Assembly: GCA_003952965.2 (NCBI GenBank)
Contig: CM025856.1
Coordinates: forward strand, 19,110,547-19,174,546
Length of the DNA: 64,000 bases
Direction: 5' to 3'
Source: Morella rubra
Taxonomy: Eukaryota; Streptophyta; Magnoliopsida; Fagales; Myricaceae
Under the pieces are notes generated by a model. It worked only from the letters and a program-made list of their open reading frames with translations. It was not told the DNA's origin and did not search any database. Positions within the stretch are counted from its first letter, which is position 1, and every line of letters begins with the position of its first letter. A program made the translations under genes and the position numbers. This document shows positions 1 through 11,859 of this stretch, piece after piece.

Positions 1-130
1 ATATTTAAACACAAAACAAAAACCACAACCCATTTCCAAACAAGCCCTAGTATCACTTTGGGCCTACTTCTATAATGTTCATTGATGCTTTGGACATTTG
101 AAGGTATGGAATTCCTTGGCAGCTTTTTGA

Positions 131-475
131 AAACCCCTTTGTACCTTGATGGTCATGGACAAAGTTAGGATTTACCCTTGGGGGGCAAAATACAAATTTT
201 TGCTTGAATTTGAGAATGATTCTCGCCTTTCCATCTCGAGCATTTGCGATCCTTCCTTCACAGCATTTGGTTCCACAGCTGTTACCATTGAAGTCGTCGT
301 TGAGATGACGGCCTCCAAACCGTTGTGGAGCTTTCTCAAAGTTTCACGCCAAGCTAATTTCTCAATAGATTACTTGGCTAAGTGGTCGGCCTCTAGGCGT
401 TTTGTTGGCTTAATCCCTCTTTCTGCTTTAGCTTCTGTTATTTTGAGGCGCCATATTTGTTTTAGTCCCCCTTGA
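131..475 (+). pseudogene. LINE-type RNase H tail, degraded remnant
   Basis: The open frame has no convincing ATG near its start and is preceded by a stop at 128-130. Its C-terminal third reads RQANFSIDYLAKWSASRRF followed by a G-x-I-P-like stretch. This resembles the end of the RNase H domain found in plant LINE ORF2 proteins and related RNase H-like proteins, where an asparagine and an AD-like pair precede a LAKW block. In a working element this domain degrades the RNA strand of the RNA/DNA hybrid. The N-terminal part carries no residues I can place with confidence. A CACTA element begins six bases after the stop codon. A poly(A)-like run at 4641-4652, on the far side of that element, could be the tail of the same LINE. 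Family identification is a pattern judgement only. Confidence 0.4.
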
Positions 476-504
476 TCTTTCACTACAAAAAAAAAAAAAA
501 AAAA

Positions 505-780
505 CTTTCGGTGGCGATCAAAAACTGCTGCTAAAGGTGCCAAAACCGTCGCTATAGCCTATAACTTTGGCAACCGCTGGTGAAGACCCAAAGTACAATC
601 GTGCATTTTTTTTTTAGCATTTCTTCAAACGTTACTACAAGTCTTTAGCAACGTTTGTAAAATGCCTCTATAGTGTTAAAAACGCTGCTGTAAGTCGATT
701 TTGGTCTGCGTTTAAACATCTATTGCAGCGTTTTCTTTTTATCCAAAAGAAAAACGTTGCAACAGCTATATTTATAAAAA
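505..780. repeat. Subterminal repeats of CACTA-A, left end
   Basis: Clustered variants of GCAGCGTTTT and CGCTGCTAAA in both orientations, separated by short AT-rich spacers. Such arrays are the normal binding sites for the small DNA-binding transposon protein of CACTA elements. Confidence 0.7.
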
Positions 781-1427
781 CACCTGCATTTTTAATTTGT
801 AATACAAATTTATTTTAATAACCATAATTCATTGATGTAAAAATCTAAGAACAAAGATAGTAAAACAAAATATAATTCATCATTGATTAAATAAGCAAGT
901 CTTACAAGTTTTACAACACAAGAGTCTATACAAGTTTCTAACATAAAATAAAAATAACTTTAATCCTAGCAGTAGCAAATGCAGCTTCAGCACGCCATCA
1001 GCACCAACACCATCTTCACCAAGTGGTAACTTTGCCATTGAAAAGGAGAAACAGGATAAGAAAAAATGAACAATATGCTCTGGGCACTCCATCTTTTGCA
1101 CTCAGCAAAGAGACATACAGTAATCAAAGGAAATAATTACCACAAGCACGGGGTTGGGTTGAATGTGCTCGTGAACCGCCTTATTGCCAAAATTTGGAGG
1201 AACAATACTCCAAAGACTAGGACATTCCAGCATTTACTATAATAGGCCAGTTTAAAACTCATTGGATCAGATAGGCAAGGAAAAGTCATACAAATCATGC
1301 GCGAAAAAGTGATACAAACAATAGAAAGTTATTCTACTATATCCCAGGAAAATAGATCAAGATTTCCTGGATCAAATGTAAAGTATCAAGCAGAGAAAAA
1401 CCAGCAAGAACATGTAGTGAAGCATAC

Positions 1428-1542
1428 CATGAAATGATCAATTCCAGAACCCATTTTCACTGCTTTATTTGGATGATAGTTAAAAACATTCTCAAGTACA
1501 TAGGACTGATCTTCGGCTGATAGTGGATCCCCATCATTGTAC
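1428..1542 (-). pseudogene. Captured exon resembling a DCL/DeCL (DUF3223) domain
   Basis: On the minus strand a 115-base open exon lies between an AG acceptor (1543-1544) and a GTATGC donor starting at 1427. It encodes a peptide containing DPLSAEDQSYVLENVF, then YHPNKAVKMGSGIDHFM. The pattern (LS-EDQ, then HP-K--KMG-GID) is what I know from the DCL/DeCL (DUF3223) domain. That domain occurs in plant DCL proteins linked to plastid rRNA maturation and at the C terminus of the Pol IV/Pol V largest subunits. No following exon of the domain was found downstream. The exon lies inside a CACTA element, so it is most simply a captured fragment of a host gene. I cannot tell which DeCL gene it came from. 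The exon borders are seen; the capture is inferred. Confidence 0.5.
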
Positions 1543-2625
1543 CTTCATGCAGGAACAAGAACCAGAAAACTTAATCTAGATAGGAGTGTTAAGATAAGTG
1601 ATATTGCAGACAACTATGGTAGGACAAAAAAAAAAAAAAAAAGCCAGTTGACAGATAGGGCATCAAAGAAACAGAAGTGATGAAAATTATCATGAAAGGG
1701 CTAGAGCATTCATCTATGCGATCCTCAGATAGAATATTGAGGACCACAATGACCAAGGCAGCTCTACCTACACAAGGGCTAAGTGATAATCCTGAGCACT
1801 GCTTCCAAGTGGGAGTGCCTTGACAGTGGTGTAGTTCAGACAAGGTGGTAAAGGAAACAAAGAAAGACAAAAATAGGAAACTAATAAAAGGTATGGATAG
1901 CATTTCAGCCTTGGGCAAAAGGGTTAAGCATGAAAATGGAGCAAAAATGCATCCCGATTACTAAAAAAGAACCCCCCATCACAGACTCACGATCACCCAA
2001 AACAGCTTATAAAAAATACCGTGGTTTGTTTAGACATCGTACTCAAACCATCAAAGTTATTTACAAAACATCATTGCGCAAACAACTTTCATAAAAGTTA
2101 AGCCTTTAGGTGATTAGAATGGCACAGTTTCTGTTACCAACCGCTTAGAAGAATCATGAATTCTACTAGAGGTGGCACTCTAATCAATTGTAGAAGCATA
2201 TGGTTTCGATCCTCTATCAAACTTAAGCATTCCTTGAGCCTTCCACGCCTTCTTCCAACCAATTCTTCTTCCAACAAAAAGCCTTTAAACACAACAGAAT
2301 TCAGACTAATTGTTAATCCATCTTTGGCGGGCAATCTTAGCAAATTAACCTACAATCCTGAAGTAGGACAATATCCCAACTAATTGTTAAAACCTATTAG
2401 GCTTATTAACCTACAATAATCTGCAACTGCCTTATGAGAGCCTAATTCTGTTAAACGAATACCAGAAATTTCACTATTTCTCAATTCACTCATACCTAAA
2501 AATTTGCACTAAATAGGAACTTGTGGATGTTAAATTTGCGAGAACCATTTAAAGTGTGATCAACAGAAATAGATTCACCCAGGCATAAGAAGAAGAAATA
2601 ATCGTATGGACCACACAAAAAGTAC

Positions 2626-2837
2626 CTGGTCAGCCCAACGTACAGATTTTGCTTCCTTGGCATATGCTTGAATCAACCCGGAAATAGCATTTAAATTACC
2701 CCTCACACCTTCAATTCTTTCGGTAAGATCTACATCTAAATCAGCTGACCATTTACTCCTACCTATTTCTTTCACTTTTTCCCTTGGATGGTCTTCTCCG
2801 GAATCCCATCTATTCCCATCCTTCGAAGAATCTACAT
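2626..2837 (-). pseudogene. Exon-like segment inside CACTA-A, unknown protein
   Basis: A 212-base open stretch on the minus strand is bounded by a pyrimidine-rich TTTTTTTAAG acceptor and a CAG|GTACTT donor. The peptide includes KDGNRWDSGEDHPREK, then LTERIEGVRGNLNAISGLIQ and AYAKEAKSVRWADQ. It is mixed and soluble-looking, with a probable helical middle. I do not recognise the family. It lies about 1.1 kb upstream (in minus-strand order) of the DeCL-like exon, so both could come from one captured host gene, or from two. Bases near the exon keep coding-like composition, against the AT-rich DNA around them. It could also be part of an accessory gene of the transposon itself. Confidence 0.35.
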
Positions 2838-4164
2838 CTTAAAAAAATAGTCTGGTAAATCAATAGCTTAGAAAAAAAAAGTTAGGTATCAGAGGACCCC
2901 AAATTCCAAGTAAGTATACGAAAAGAAAGCCTGAATGAGTTAGATTCAACAAAGACCCAATAGTGTAACAGCGTATGCAAATCCAATTTTGGAAGTGAAA
3001 ATAGAAGAAGCTTACAGGGAGCAGTAGATCAAGCTGAAGGAAAGAAAAGGAAAAGGAGGAAAATAGGAGAGAAAGATTTAAACGAAATCGCTTGAGGGTA
3101 ACCAACTTAAAATGCGGGTAACCAACTTGTGAAACATAGAATTTGGGTTGAGAATAACCAGAACATAGAATTAAGTTGGCCCAACCAGAGAATAGAGAAT
3201 AGAGTGGAGTAACTTTGGTGAAGCTTGGGTGGCTGATGGCTCAGAATGGGAAGAAGACCATCAACGAGAGAAGGACTAAAAAGACGAGAGATGGATCCTG
3301 GCTGGGAGATAGAGAACTGGAGAATGAGAGAGCGCCAGAACTTTTTGATGAGAGACAGCCAAAATTTTGATGAGAGAGGGCCAAAAATTTTCGCGCATTC
3401 TTAAATTTTCTTTCACAATTAAGCGGCACAAGAAGATGTAACAAATTTTAGAAATCTGTAATTTGTGATTGTATAACAGTAACAATAATATAAGTAATTT
3501 GTAACAGTATTTAAAAATTTCATTACTTAGTATTAAAATACATAGCCATGTTATTTTTATACTTTTTTTTATAATTAGAATAATAATTTAATTAAAATAA
3601 GTTGGTAGTAATAATATATAGTACTTATAATTTAAAAGTAATGCTTGTATATAGTCTTGTACTTAGTACGTAAAATAACTTAGTACTAATAATATTTGAA
3701 CTTTATACTTAGTATTTAAAAAATCTTAGTACTTGGTATTAAATATATGTTTTTACGGTAAACGATAAGTAATATGTTTTTATTATATACATATAACCTA
3801 ATACTTAGGTTTAGCATGCTATTTGTTATATGTGTTTATCATATACATGATATGTACTAATTAACAAAATATGACAATATATATGTTCATTATAAGTATG
3901 ATAATAGATTTTCTAAACTACTTAGATTTAGTCAATAAATATACAATTACCATAACAACATAGGTATAATTTAAAATATATCATATAACAACTTCAATTT
4001 TCATAACACTCTCTAATTCCATATTTTATTAAGTAGGTCCTTTAAAATAAAAATTTTCAAATACATGACAAAATAAAATTATATATTAAAAGGAATATAA
4101 TAATATATAAAAATAATTATTAACATTAAATAACTTATAATTAATAAAAAAAAATTAAGTGTTA

Positions 4165-4560
4165 TACTTATAGCAGTGTTGTGTCAACAAACGCTACTAT
4201 AGATAGTTAGCAGCGTTTTGTGTCAACAACACTACTCCACCTAATGTAAAAAAAACGCTGCTAAAAGTGTAGTCTTTAGCGGCGGTCACTGTGACTGCTG
4301 CTGGTCTAATTTCTAGCAGCGTTGTGCAACCGCCGTTGTAGGTCTAATTTCTAGCAACGTTAAATTAGATATCTTAGAGCGACAATCACAGTGACCGCCA
4401 CAGTAGTAAAACTTTTAGTAGCGGCATTTGTTGCAAAACGTTGGTAAAGGTGTTTGTAGTGGCGGTCACTGTCTATAGCAGGGGTCAACAACTGCTACTA
4501 TAGGTAGTTTGTAGTAGCGTTTGTCTAATTTTTAGTGGCGTTTTTAGCGACTGTCACTAA
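4165..4560. repeat. Subterminal repeats of CACTA-A, right end
   Basis: A dense run of AGCAGCGTT/AACGCTGCTA variants and GCGGTCACTGTGACTGC-type short palindromes leads up to the TTTTTTGTAGTG terminus. It mirrors the left-end array. Confidence 0.7.
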
Positions 4561-4582
4561 AGACCTATTTTTTGTAGTGTTT

Positions 4583-5170
4583 GTTTTGTTTGTTGTTAAC
4601 CTCTGTTTCGTTTGTTTTTGAATGTAGTTTCTCTGCTTAGAAAAAAAAAAACAATATATGCGCAGTAACGTATTGGAGAGGGTCTCATTCTTTCTAATCT
4701 AGACATCCCTTTAAATAGATGATCAGGATTTATGCTTCGAGCAGAGAGGAGAAGAGAGAGAGAGAGAGAGTGGGGGTTGGAGAAGCACCAATATTTGTGA
4801 AAAAGATTGTTGGTGCTACTTTAGCTAAGCAGGGTGAAATCAAACCAATTACGGACTTGACTTCTTGTGATGATTGTTATTTGCACTAACAACAGTAAGT
4901 GGTAACTTTTGATTAATACCAAAAGAAAACAATTTAGGGTTAATTAAAAAGGCCATATCACTTTAACAATTTCAAAAATGAATAAAATTAAGAAAATTCC
5001 TAAAAATTACAAGAAAAAGTAAACTTAATGGTTACAAATGAAAAACTGAAAAATTAATAATTTAAAAAACATTAAAATTAAAAGAATACCAACTAAAAAT
5101 AATTATTTACAAAGGAGGTGGATTGTTTCATTTTTTTCGTTCTTCTTGGTTTCATTTTTTATAACGTGGA
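4583..5170. other. Intergenic; possible LINE 3' tail and (GA)n
   Basis: A T/G-rich stretch ends in an A-run at 4641-4652 that may be the poly(A) tail of the LINE interrupted at 481. A (GA)n microsatellite follows at about 4745-4770. The rest is AT-rich with no gene visible. Confidence 0.35.
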
Positions 5171-5460
5171 GATGGTCACGTTATGCACCAACAAATAAAT
5201 ATATCATCCAGAAAAAGATAATCTAGTGCATAAGGAGCTAATTTTATGTTGCTCACAGAATTAGATTAAATAATTTGTTGGTAGAAAATGCTGACAAAAA
5301 TCTGTAATTAAGGTCAATAAAGAATGCAGATGGATAATGGAATCATTACAGAATCCAGGAAAAGTAAATCTGGTGGATTTCTTAAAGTTGCATCTCAACA
5401 AATTAGGACAGAAGAGCGTCACGGCAGAAATTGTTCGCTTGTTTAAAAAAAAATAGAAGG
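5171..5460 (-). repeat. RLP-family 5' flank module, copy without a gene
   Basis: This stretch matches about 35,763-36,040 in the same orientation, including the GGAATCATTA and ATCCAGGAAAAGTAAA blocks. A shorter related block lies at about 32,165-32,280, just upstream of the RLP pseudogene that starts at 32,022, and another at about 7120-7260. It is therefore 5' flanking DNA of the RLP family. No RLP coding sequence follows it here, so it is an orphaned duplicate. Confidence 0.6.
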
Positions 5461-5461
5461 A

Positions 5462-6004
5462 GGGTTGATTCTCCACGCCCTTTAGTGACGTTTTTAAAAC
5501 GTTGCTAAAGCTATCTTTACCAATATTTTGTTGAAAAACGCTGGTACAAATGAACTTCAGCAGCGTTTCAAAAACATTGCTACAAATGACTTTTTCTAGC
5601 GTTTTAAAAAACGTTGGTAAAGATTCATATAGAATTCTATTTATAGGCGTTTCTAAAGTGCCGCTAAAATGAGTCTTTTGTCGCGTTTTGTACAAACGCC
5701 AGAAAATGTAATTTTGAACAGCCTTTTAAAAATGCTGCTAAATAGTTCTTAGCTACATTTTAAGAAAAATGCTACAACAAAAATGTGTATAGACTACTGC
5801 TGAATGACCGTTGTTGTAGTTCGAGTTTCACCAGCATTTCATAAAATTGCTTCTAATAATTCTTACTAACGGCACTCATTGGGGTGTAATGCAAACGCTG
5901 CTAAAAAAAAATTACTGATTCCTTGCGTATTGTTTATCAGCGCATTTTTTGAACATTTTCCAGCGGTTTTTGACCGCGACTGAAGCTAGGTTGTTCTTGT
6001 AATG
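5462..6004. mobile_element. Decayed CACTA-A end fragment or MITE
   Basis: It holds many degenerate copies of the AGCAGCGTTT / AACGCTGCTA subterminal motif, like the ends of the elements at 481 and 7694. The sequence leaves homology with the RLP flank near 5460 and ends near a TTCTTGTAATG stretch that may be a mutated TTTTTGTAGTG terminus. No intact CACTA terminus or target duplication is visible, so the borders are approximate. Confidence 0.5.
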
Positions 6005-7693
6005 CGAATTACACTTGCTGAGGATCATGATCCCTCTGCCTCTCACATCCTTGAAATTCTGCACCCACAAGCTTTAATCGAAGCTTGACTTAGGGGGTTT
6101 TTTTTTTTTCTAAGCTTTACTTGGGGCTTGATTCTATCTTCATCCTTTTCCACGAAAATTTCTCACAAACTTCGACATACTCGTAAATGTACCATAATGT
6201 TTCTTGACGATGATGACTTATATACATCCCCGTAGAAGAGATACACAACTTCCAGCTATCCCCATTGGTAAGTACTGGTCCTTAAAGAGACACAAACAAA
6301 CTTATATATATATATATTCAGGATACGTTTTTCTTGCATTAATATATCGACGTGTTGTCGTGCTCCCCTTTGGATATATGGGTACCTATGTTGTCACTAA
6401 TGGTTGATAAGACCTTACGATTGTTTAGGTTTTTTTTTTCCCCTAAAAGAATTTCTTTTGGAACAATAGTATTCCATATCTTGTATTTGCTCCGAGAAAG
6501 TAATGAGTTTGTCCGTAACACTGCATTAATTGAGCGGATATAGAAGGGTTAAATATATTTTAAGTTCTGGATATTTTATATTTCGATTTATTATTTTTAT
6601 AACATTACACTCATTAACTATAAATTTAGGTATTCTGTATTTTTTTAAAAAAAATTTTTTATGGTAAAATGACATTTTTGTCTGTTCTTTTTTTTACGGT
6701 GACTATTTTATAAAGGTAAATTGTAATTTTGGGACAAAAATAAATTTCCCTTCAAATTGATAAAAATTTTAACAAAATATACAAAATGTCTGAAATCAAT
6801 AATTTGTAAGTATAATGTGAACAAAAATAATAGATCAAAAATATAAATATATTTAATCCATTAAAAAAATAGCAAACATTTGGCGTTAAATCTGTTGCAA
6901 GTTGCCGTACCCAAAGATAAAAACAGGAAGAAAAGAAATCCTTTATAAGAAACACGTCCTCACGTCAACTTTTTCCTTTTTTTTTTCCTCTCCCCTAGGC
7001 AAGAAACTTATGACTCTATTTATCTTCTAGAAAAAGGATAATTAACCATATTGTACTGGTCTCAAACTTAGATAAAATAATTTGTTAATATCTGATTAAT
7101 TAATGTTTAATATTTCCAATTTAGGGTCCATTTAGGATGCGGAATCAGAATAGAATCCAGGAAAAGTAAATCTGGTGGAGTTCTTTAAGTCATCACCAAA
7201 TGAGCAAGGGCAAGCACCATCAAAAGAGTAAATCGGTGGAGTTCTTTAGGACAAGCACCTTCAAAGAGTAAGGGCACAAGCTTCCAAGAAGAGAGAGAGA
7301 CAGAGGTAGACAGAGAAGTTATGACAGCAATCCTTACTGTTAGAATATTTGATTTTGCAGATTGGCCTTGGTTTTTGGAAGTTTGTCTCTAGTATTCTTG
7401 TATACTTGTGTCCTAAACGGCAGTAACTTGATGAGCAAATTGCATAAAACTTTATTTTATTTTATTTTGCCGATCATGATCTTTTCTAATTTTATTTGAA
7501 ATTGGACTAACTAATTCATAAGAAGATAGGCATAACGTGTGGCTCCTACAAAATTCAATACATGTTGTACCTATAATTTTGCATATCCAATTCTGTCAAC
7601 AAATTAAAAAGATCTCATAAGTGATACATTTTGTTTTTGGATACCCAAAAAATTTAATATTGGAGAAAATAATTCCGTTTTATTTCGCTCGTT
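6005..7693. other. Intergenic, AT-rich, with RLP-flank copies
   Basis: No gene is seen. About 6120-6230 resembles 11,990-12,080. About 7120-7260 is another copy of the RLP flank module. A short (TA)n run is at 6303-6319 and several T/A homopolymer runs occur around 6640-6690. Confidence 0.5.
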
Positions 7694-10600
7694 CACTACA
7701 AAAAAACAAGTCTGTAACAGCAGTCGCTAAAAATGCCGCTACATACCCCATTTAGCAGTAGTCTTTTTAGCGACGATCAAAGACCGCTGGTATAGACCCC
7801 TTTTAACAGTAAACAAACATCGCTAAATGCCTAATTTTTAGCAGCGTTTAAAAAAAAAACGCTGCTACATGTGTAAGCTATAGCAGCGATCACTATGACC
7901 GTTGCTAGAAATTAGGTGTCTACAATGACGGTCATAGTGACCACCGCTGTAGCTTGCACCTTTAGCAGCGTTTTTGTTAAAAAAATGCTGCTATATGTAT
8001 AAGTGCAAAAAAAAAAATATTTATTATCATAAGTTATTTAATGTTAATTATTTTTATTATTTTTTATTCTTTTATATATTTTATTTTGTCATGTATTTGA
8101 AAAAAATTTATTTTAAGGGACCTACTTAATAAAATATGGAATTAAAGGAGTTTTATGAAAATTGAAGTTGTTATATTATATGTTTAAATTATACCATGGT
8201 TGTTATGGTAATTGCATATTTATTGACTAAATCTAAGTAGTTTAGAAAACATGTATTATCATACTTAGAATGGTTATAATTTTGAATAATTAGTAATATA
8301 ATACTATTTAATTAGGACATATTATTTAATTTCAAACAAATAGATATTGTGAGATTAGCTTATGTAATTAAAGTACATAACTTAATATATGGTCTTAGAG
8401 GCTATGATTTAGTCATTAGGTATGTATATATATATATAAAGTACTTAAGTTAATTGGCACATATCATGTATATGATAAACATATAACAAATCATGCAATG
8501 TTATAAAAGGCATTATACTTTTAAATTATAAGTATTATATTTAGGGGGAAAATACACTTTTCACCACACAAACTACCATATATTTTACACTTTGCACCTA
8601 AACTACCAATTTTGACACATTGCACCTTTTAACTACCAATTTTAACACTTTGCACCTTTATCAAATTTTAAAACTAAAATGACGATATATTTAGATATTG
8701 TTGTCAATTCATTAATTTCTCAAGGGTATTATTGTCAAATGGAGGGTGCAAAGTGTTTAATATTAGTAGTTGAAGGGTGTAATGTGTTAAAGTGGGTAGT
8801 TTAGGGTGCAAAATGTATAACATTGGTAGTTTGAGGGTGCAATGTCTTAAAGATGGTAGTTTGGGGTGCAATGTGTCACTATCTCGGTAGTTTGTGGGTG
8901 AAAAGTGTATTTTCCCCTATATATATTTTACTACCAACCTATTTTAATTAAAATTATTATACTAGTTATAAAAAGTGAAAATAATAGGCTACGTATTTAA
9001 TACTAAGTATAAAGATTTTTAAATACTATTACAATTACAACTGATTTTAATTTACTAAAAACACATAACATGCATATAGCTTATTATTTAAAAAATTGAA
9101 AAACTACAAATTAAGAAAAAAAAAAAAAAAAAAAAGAAGAAGAAGAAGAAGCTCAAAACGGTGAGTTTTGACTTGTCTTAAAAAATGTCAAAACTCAACG
9201 TTTCTCTTCCTTTGAAAAACCATTCCCGAACTCCCCTGCCCCTACTTTTGAAAAAACTCTTTGATTATGTTTGGTGGTTTTGAAATTTTTTTTTTTTTTT
9301 TTTTATTTTTTGAGGTAGTGTAAATTCTCTTTGAAATTTGTAAAATTTGTTAAAAGTTATTAGAATTTATAAAATATTGTTAAAATTTTTTAGAATTTAT
9401 AAAAATATATTAAAATTGATGAAAAATTAATTGCGAAAAATTTTTGAAAACGTTTTGACATCGAAACAAAAATAACCTTTTAAGTCTCCACCTCTAAAAA
9501 CCATTCCCAAACTCTCCCCCCCACCCCTTTGTGAAAAAACTCCCGCCCCCTCACCGTCGACAGCCCCTCCTCTTCGTCAAATCTCCGTCGCTGCCCTCCG
9601 ATCGCTGCACTCACCGTTGCTGCCCTCTTCGTCGAAGCTCCAGCCCCTCCTCTTCGTTGAAGTTCCAGCCCTTCCCCTCTCAATCACGCTGGTTCTCTCT
9701 CTCTCTCTCTATGGCCTCTCACCTTGCTGGTTTTGTCTCGATTAGGTTTCGATTTACTAACATTGTTGTTTGATTTTGTTTTTTGTTAGGTTCGGATCTT
9801 CTAGCAAGGATTTTAGGGATTTTGTTTTCTGTTAGGTGCAGAATCCTTAAGGAGAGAAGTTTAGAGTTTTACAAAGGATGTCGAAAATATACGTATGTAT
9901 ATATCTAGTCCTTTTTATCCCTCGGTAATTTTTAATTTGACATCTCTTTTATGCTGAATTATAATCTTGACGATTTAGACGAGAATCTTTACAGCGATTT
10001 TATTTGGCACCATGAAAATAAGTTTTGTTATGTGGTTGCTAAAGTTGACCTTCATTGGTGGTTATTTGTTTCATAAAAATCTTTCTTTGTAATCTTATGG
10101 ACTTTGGACTCTGGAGGGATTTTAATTACTAAGATTTGGGTGAACTTTAATTGCCTCTGTATTTCCACGCACAGTGAAAGACTTGGGGAGGGATATGACG
10201 GGGACATTGCTTTTGCGAGTGCACTAGAATCATTTGGAGGGCATAATGATCTCATTACTTACCGAGTATCAAGTAAATAAAGAGGTTCCAGTCATCAAAA
10301 GGGCAGTTCTTTCCTTTTCTGCTTTTTCTTAGATCTTGAAGCTGAATGGCATGTGTTGTCTTTGTTACATATATGAATTTAATTAATGTGCGTTGTGAAT
10401 TTGAATTTGGAAGACTAAATGTTGTGCAGGCAATATGCTCCTCGTGTTCACGGTTGGTAATTTTGGTAATTAGCTCCACTTTCCTTCTTGTTTTTCACCC
10501 GCTCCTTTTTACTTTCGGTTTCCTTTTCTTTTTTCTTTCAACTTTTGGCCTCTCAGATCTTCCCATCTGTTTTAGCTGTTGATTTCAGTTTTTCATTTCA

Positions 10601-11859
10601 GTTCCGTTGATTAGTTTGAAGTGTGTCGGTGGTTGTTTTAATCTCTGTTATGTTATCATGGTGTTATATATTTATGTTCTTTATAGACTTATGGGTGGTT
10701 TGGTTACTATGGCCAGCTTTGAGTTGGATCTGAAAGCACCGCTTTTTGCTCCCTTTGGTACGGGAGAAAATTTAGGAAGAGAAGAAATTGGACATTGGTA
10801 TGTTCGGATATGCCTGTTCTTGATCTTTGGTATTGGGTTCTTCAATTAGTTTATTTTTCTATTAGTTCTTGCGACAGCTGAATTTTTTGAAGCGCCTTCT
10901 TAGGGGAGGCTTTCCTAGGCAAATGCAGGTTGGTTTCGGGACTTAGGGCTTTGTAATTGATGCATCACTTTTTGAATGCAGGTTTAACTTTAGCACCACA
11001 TGCGTTTCCCTCTTGTTGGAAGTGCAGTGCTGTTGTCACTATTTTTGCTTTTCAAGTTTCTATCCAAGGACTTGGTTAATGCTGTATTGACGTTGTTTTG
11101 GTTAATGTTGTTTTTTGGTATTACCTTTTGTCTCTTGTTGGGCATTTAATTGAATCTGATTTGGGTTCTTTAAGAAATTTGTTTGATTTGTTGGCCCTAT
11201 TATTCTGATAGACTATTCTCTGTCATTTATTATTAAGCATTTCTCATTGTCATATTCTGTATTGCTTCCCAGTGAGGTTAACTAATCTCTTTCTCATTTT
11301 GGTACATTTAGGCTGATTGAAAATTTAAGAGGACGTTCATGTGTCAAAAGAGGAAGATTTTAATTGGTCCTTGTTGTGTTGTATTTGAATATTTTAGTTA
11401 TTCCTTGTTTATTGTTATTTTATATTAAAATTTGTTACTTTTTAGATTACTTGTAGAGATTCTTGTGTTTGTTGTAAAATATTATTAATCAATAATGAAG
11501 TATATTTTGTTTTATTATCCTTGTTCTTTAAATTTTTACATCCAATGAATTATGATTATTAAAATAAATTTGTATTACTGATGTATAGAAAAATATAGGA
11601 AAAAATTAGTGGCGTATTAAAAATACTAGTACATATAAAAAAAAAAAAAAATGAGCTGGCATATAGCAAAGTTTTAAAAATGTTACTAAATACCTATAAC
11701 GGCGTTTCTTGAAACGCTGTGAAAAAAAAAGTCACAATTGCGGTTCGGGTCTATAGCGACGGTCGCAACTCTTGTTAAGAGACCGCCGCAATAGATCTAT
11801 TGCGACAGATCTATAGCAACAGTTTCTGACCGCTGCTAAAGATCATTTTTTTTGTAGTG
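7694..11859. mobile_element. CACTA family A copy 2, inverted relative to copy 1
   Basis: It begins CACTACAAAAAAAC at 7694 and ends TTTTTTTGTAGTG at 11,859. The flanking triplets are GTT and GTC, so the target duplication is imperfect by one base. The left 830 bases are a diverged reverse complement of the right end of copy 1, and about 11,480-11,600 matches the reverse complement of about 790-900. Subterminal AGCAGCGTTT-type motifs fill 7715-8000 and 11,690-11,850. No transposase frame is seen. The interior holds a GC-richer stretch at 9530-9770 with a CT-run before an ATG. It looks like the start of a transcription unit, but I do not recognise its product. A MITE is nested at 8545-8917. Confidence 0.82.
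8545..8917. mobile_element. MITE nested in CACTA-A copy 2
   Basis: An inverted repeat begins GGGGAAAATACACTTTTCAC and ends with its complement GTGTATTTTCCCC. The arms extend inward with further matching ACTACC / GGTAGT and TTTGCACC / GGTGCAAA units. About 370 bases with no coding capacity. The related element at 481-4579 lacks it at the matching site (about 3600-3650 in reverse), which gives an empty-site comparison. A TA-rich target such as TATATTTA appears on both sides but is blurred by (TA)n. Confidence 0.75.

Larger units (their letters stand above)
481..4579. mobile_element. CACTA (En/Spm-like) element, family A copy 1, non-autonomous
   Basis: The left end begins CACTACAAAAA at 481 and the right end finishes TTTTTTGTAGTG at 4579. 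The flanks are TTT (478-480) and TTT (4580-4582), which fits the 3-bp target duplication of CACTA elements. Both subterminal zones (about 505-780 and 4165-4560) hold many copies of a motif like AGCAGCGTTT or its complement CGCTGCTAAA, in the position of transposase-binding repeats. No transposase-like frame is visible inside. The interior is AT-rich and contains gene-like exons on the minus strand (1428-1542 and 2626-2837). An inverted relative lies at 7694-11859: the right subterminal DNA here (about 3590-4170) matches the reverse complement of about 7990-8530 there. The element is probably mobilised in trans, or is now inert. Confidence 0.85.

Noticed and set aside
5261-5695. 144-codon minus-strand open frame
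   Set aside because: It runs from RLP flank DNA into decayed CACTA repeats, so it is a chance frame across two unrelated pieces.
9531-9773. Open frame in the GC-rich part of CACTA-A copy 2
   Set aside because: Ser/Pro-rich product of a CT-rich leader; no conserved motif. Kept only as a note that a transcription unit may start here.
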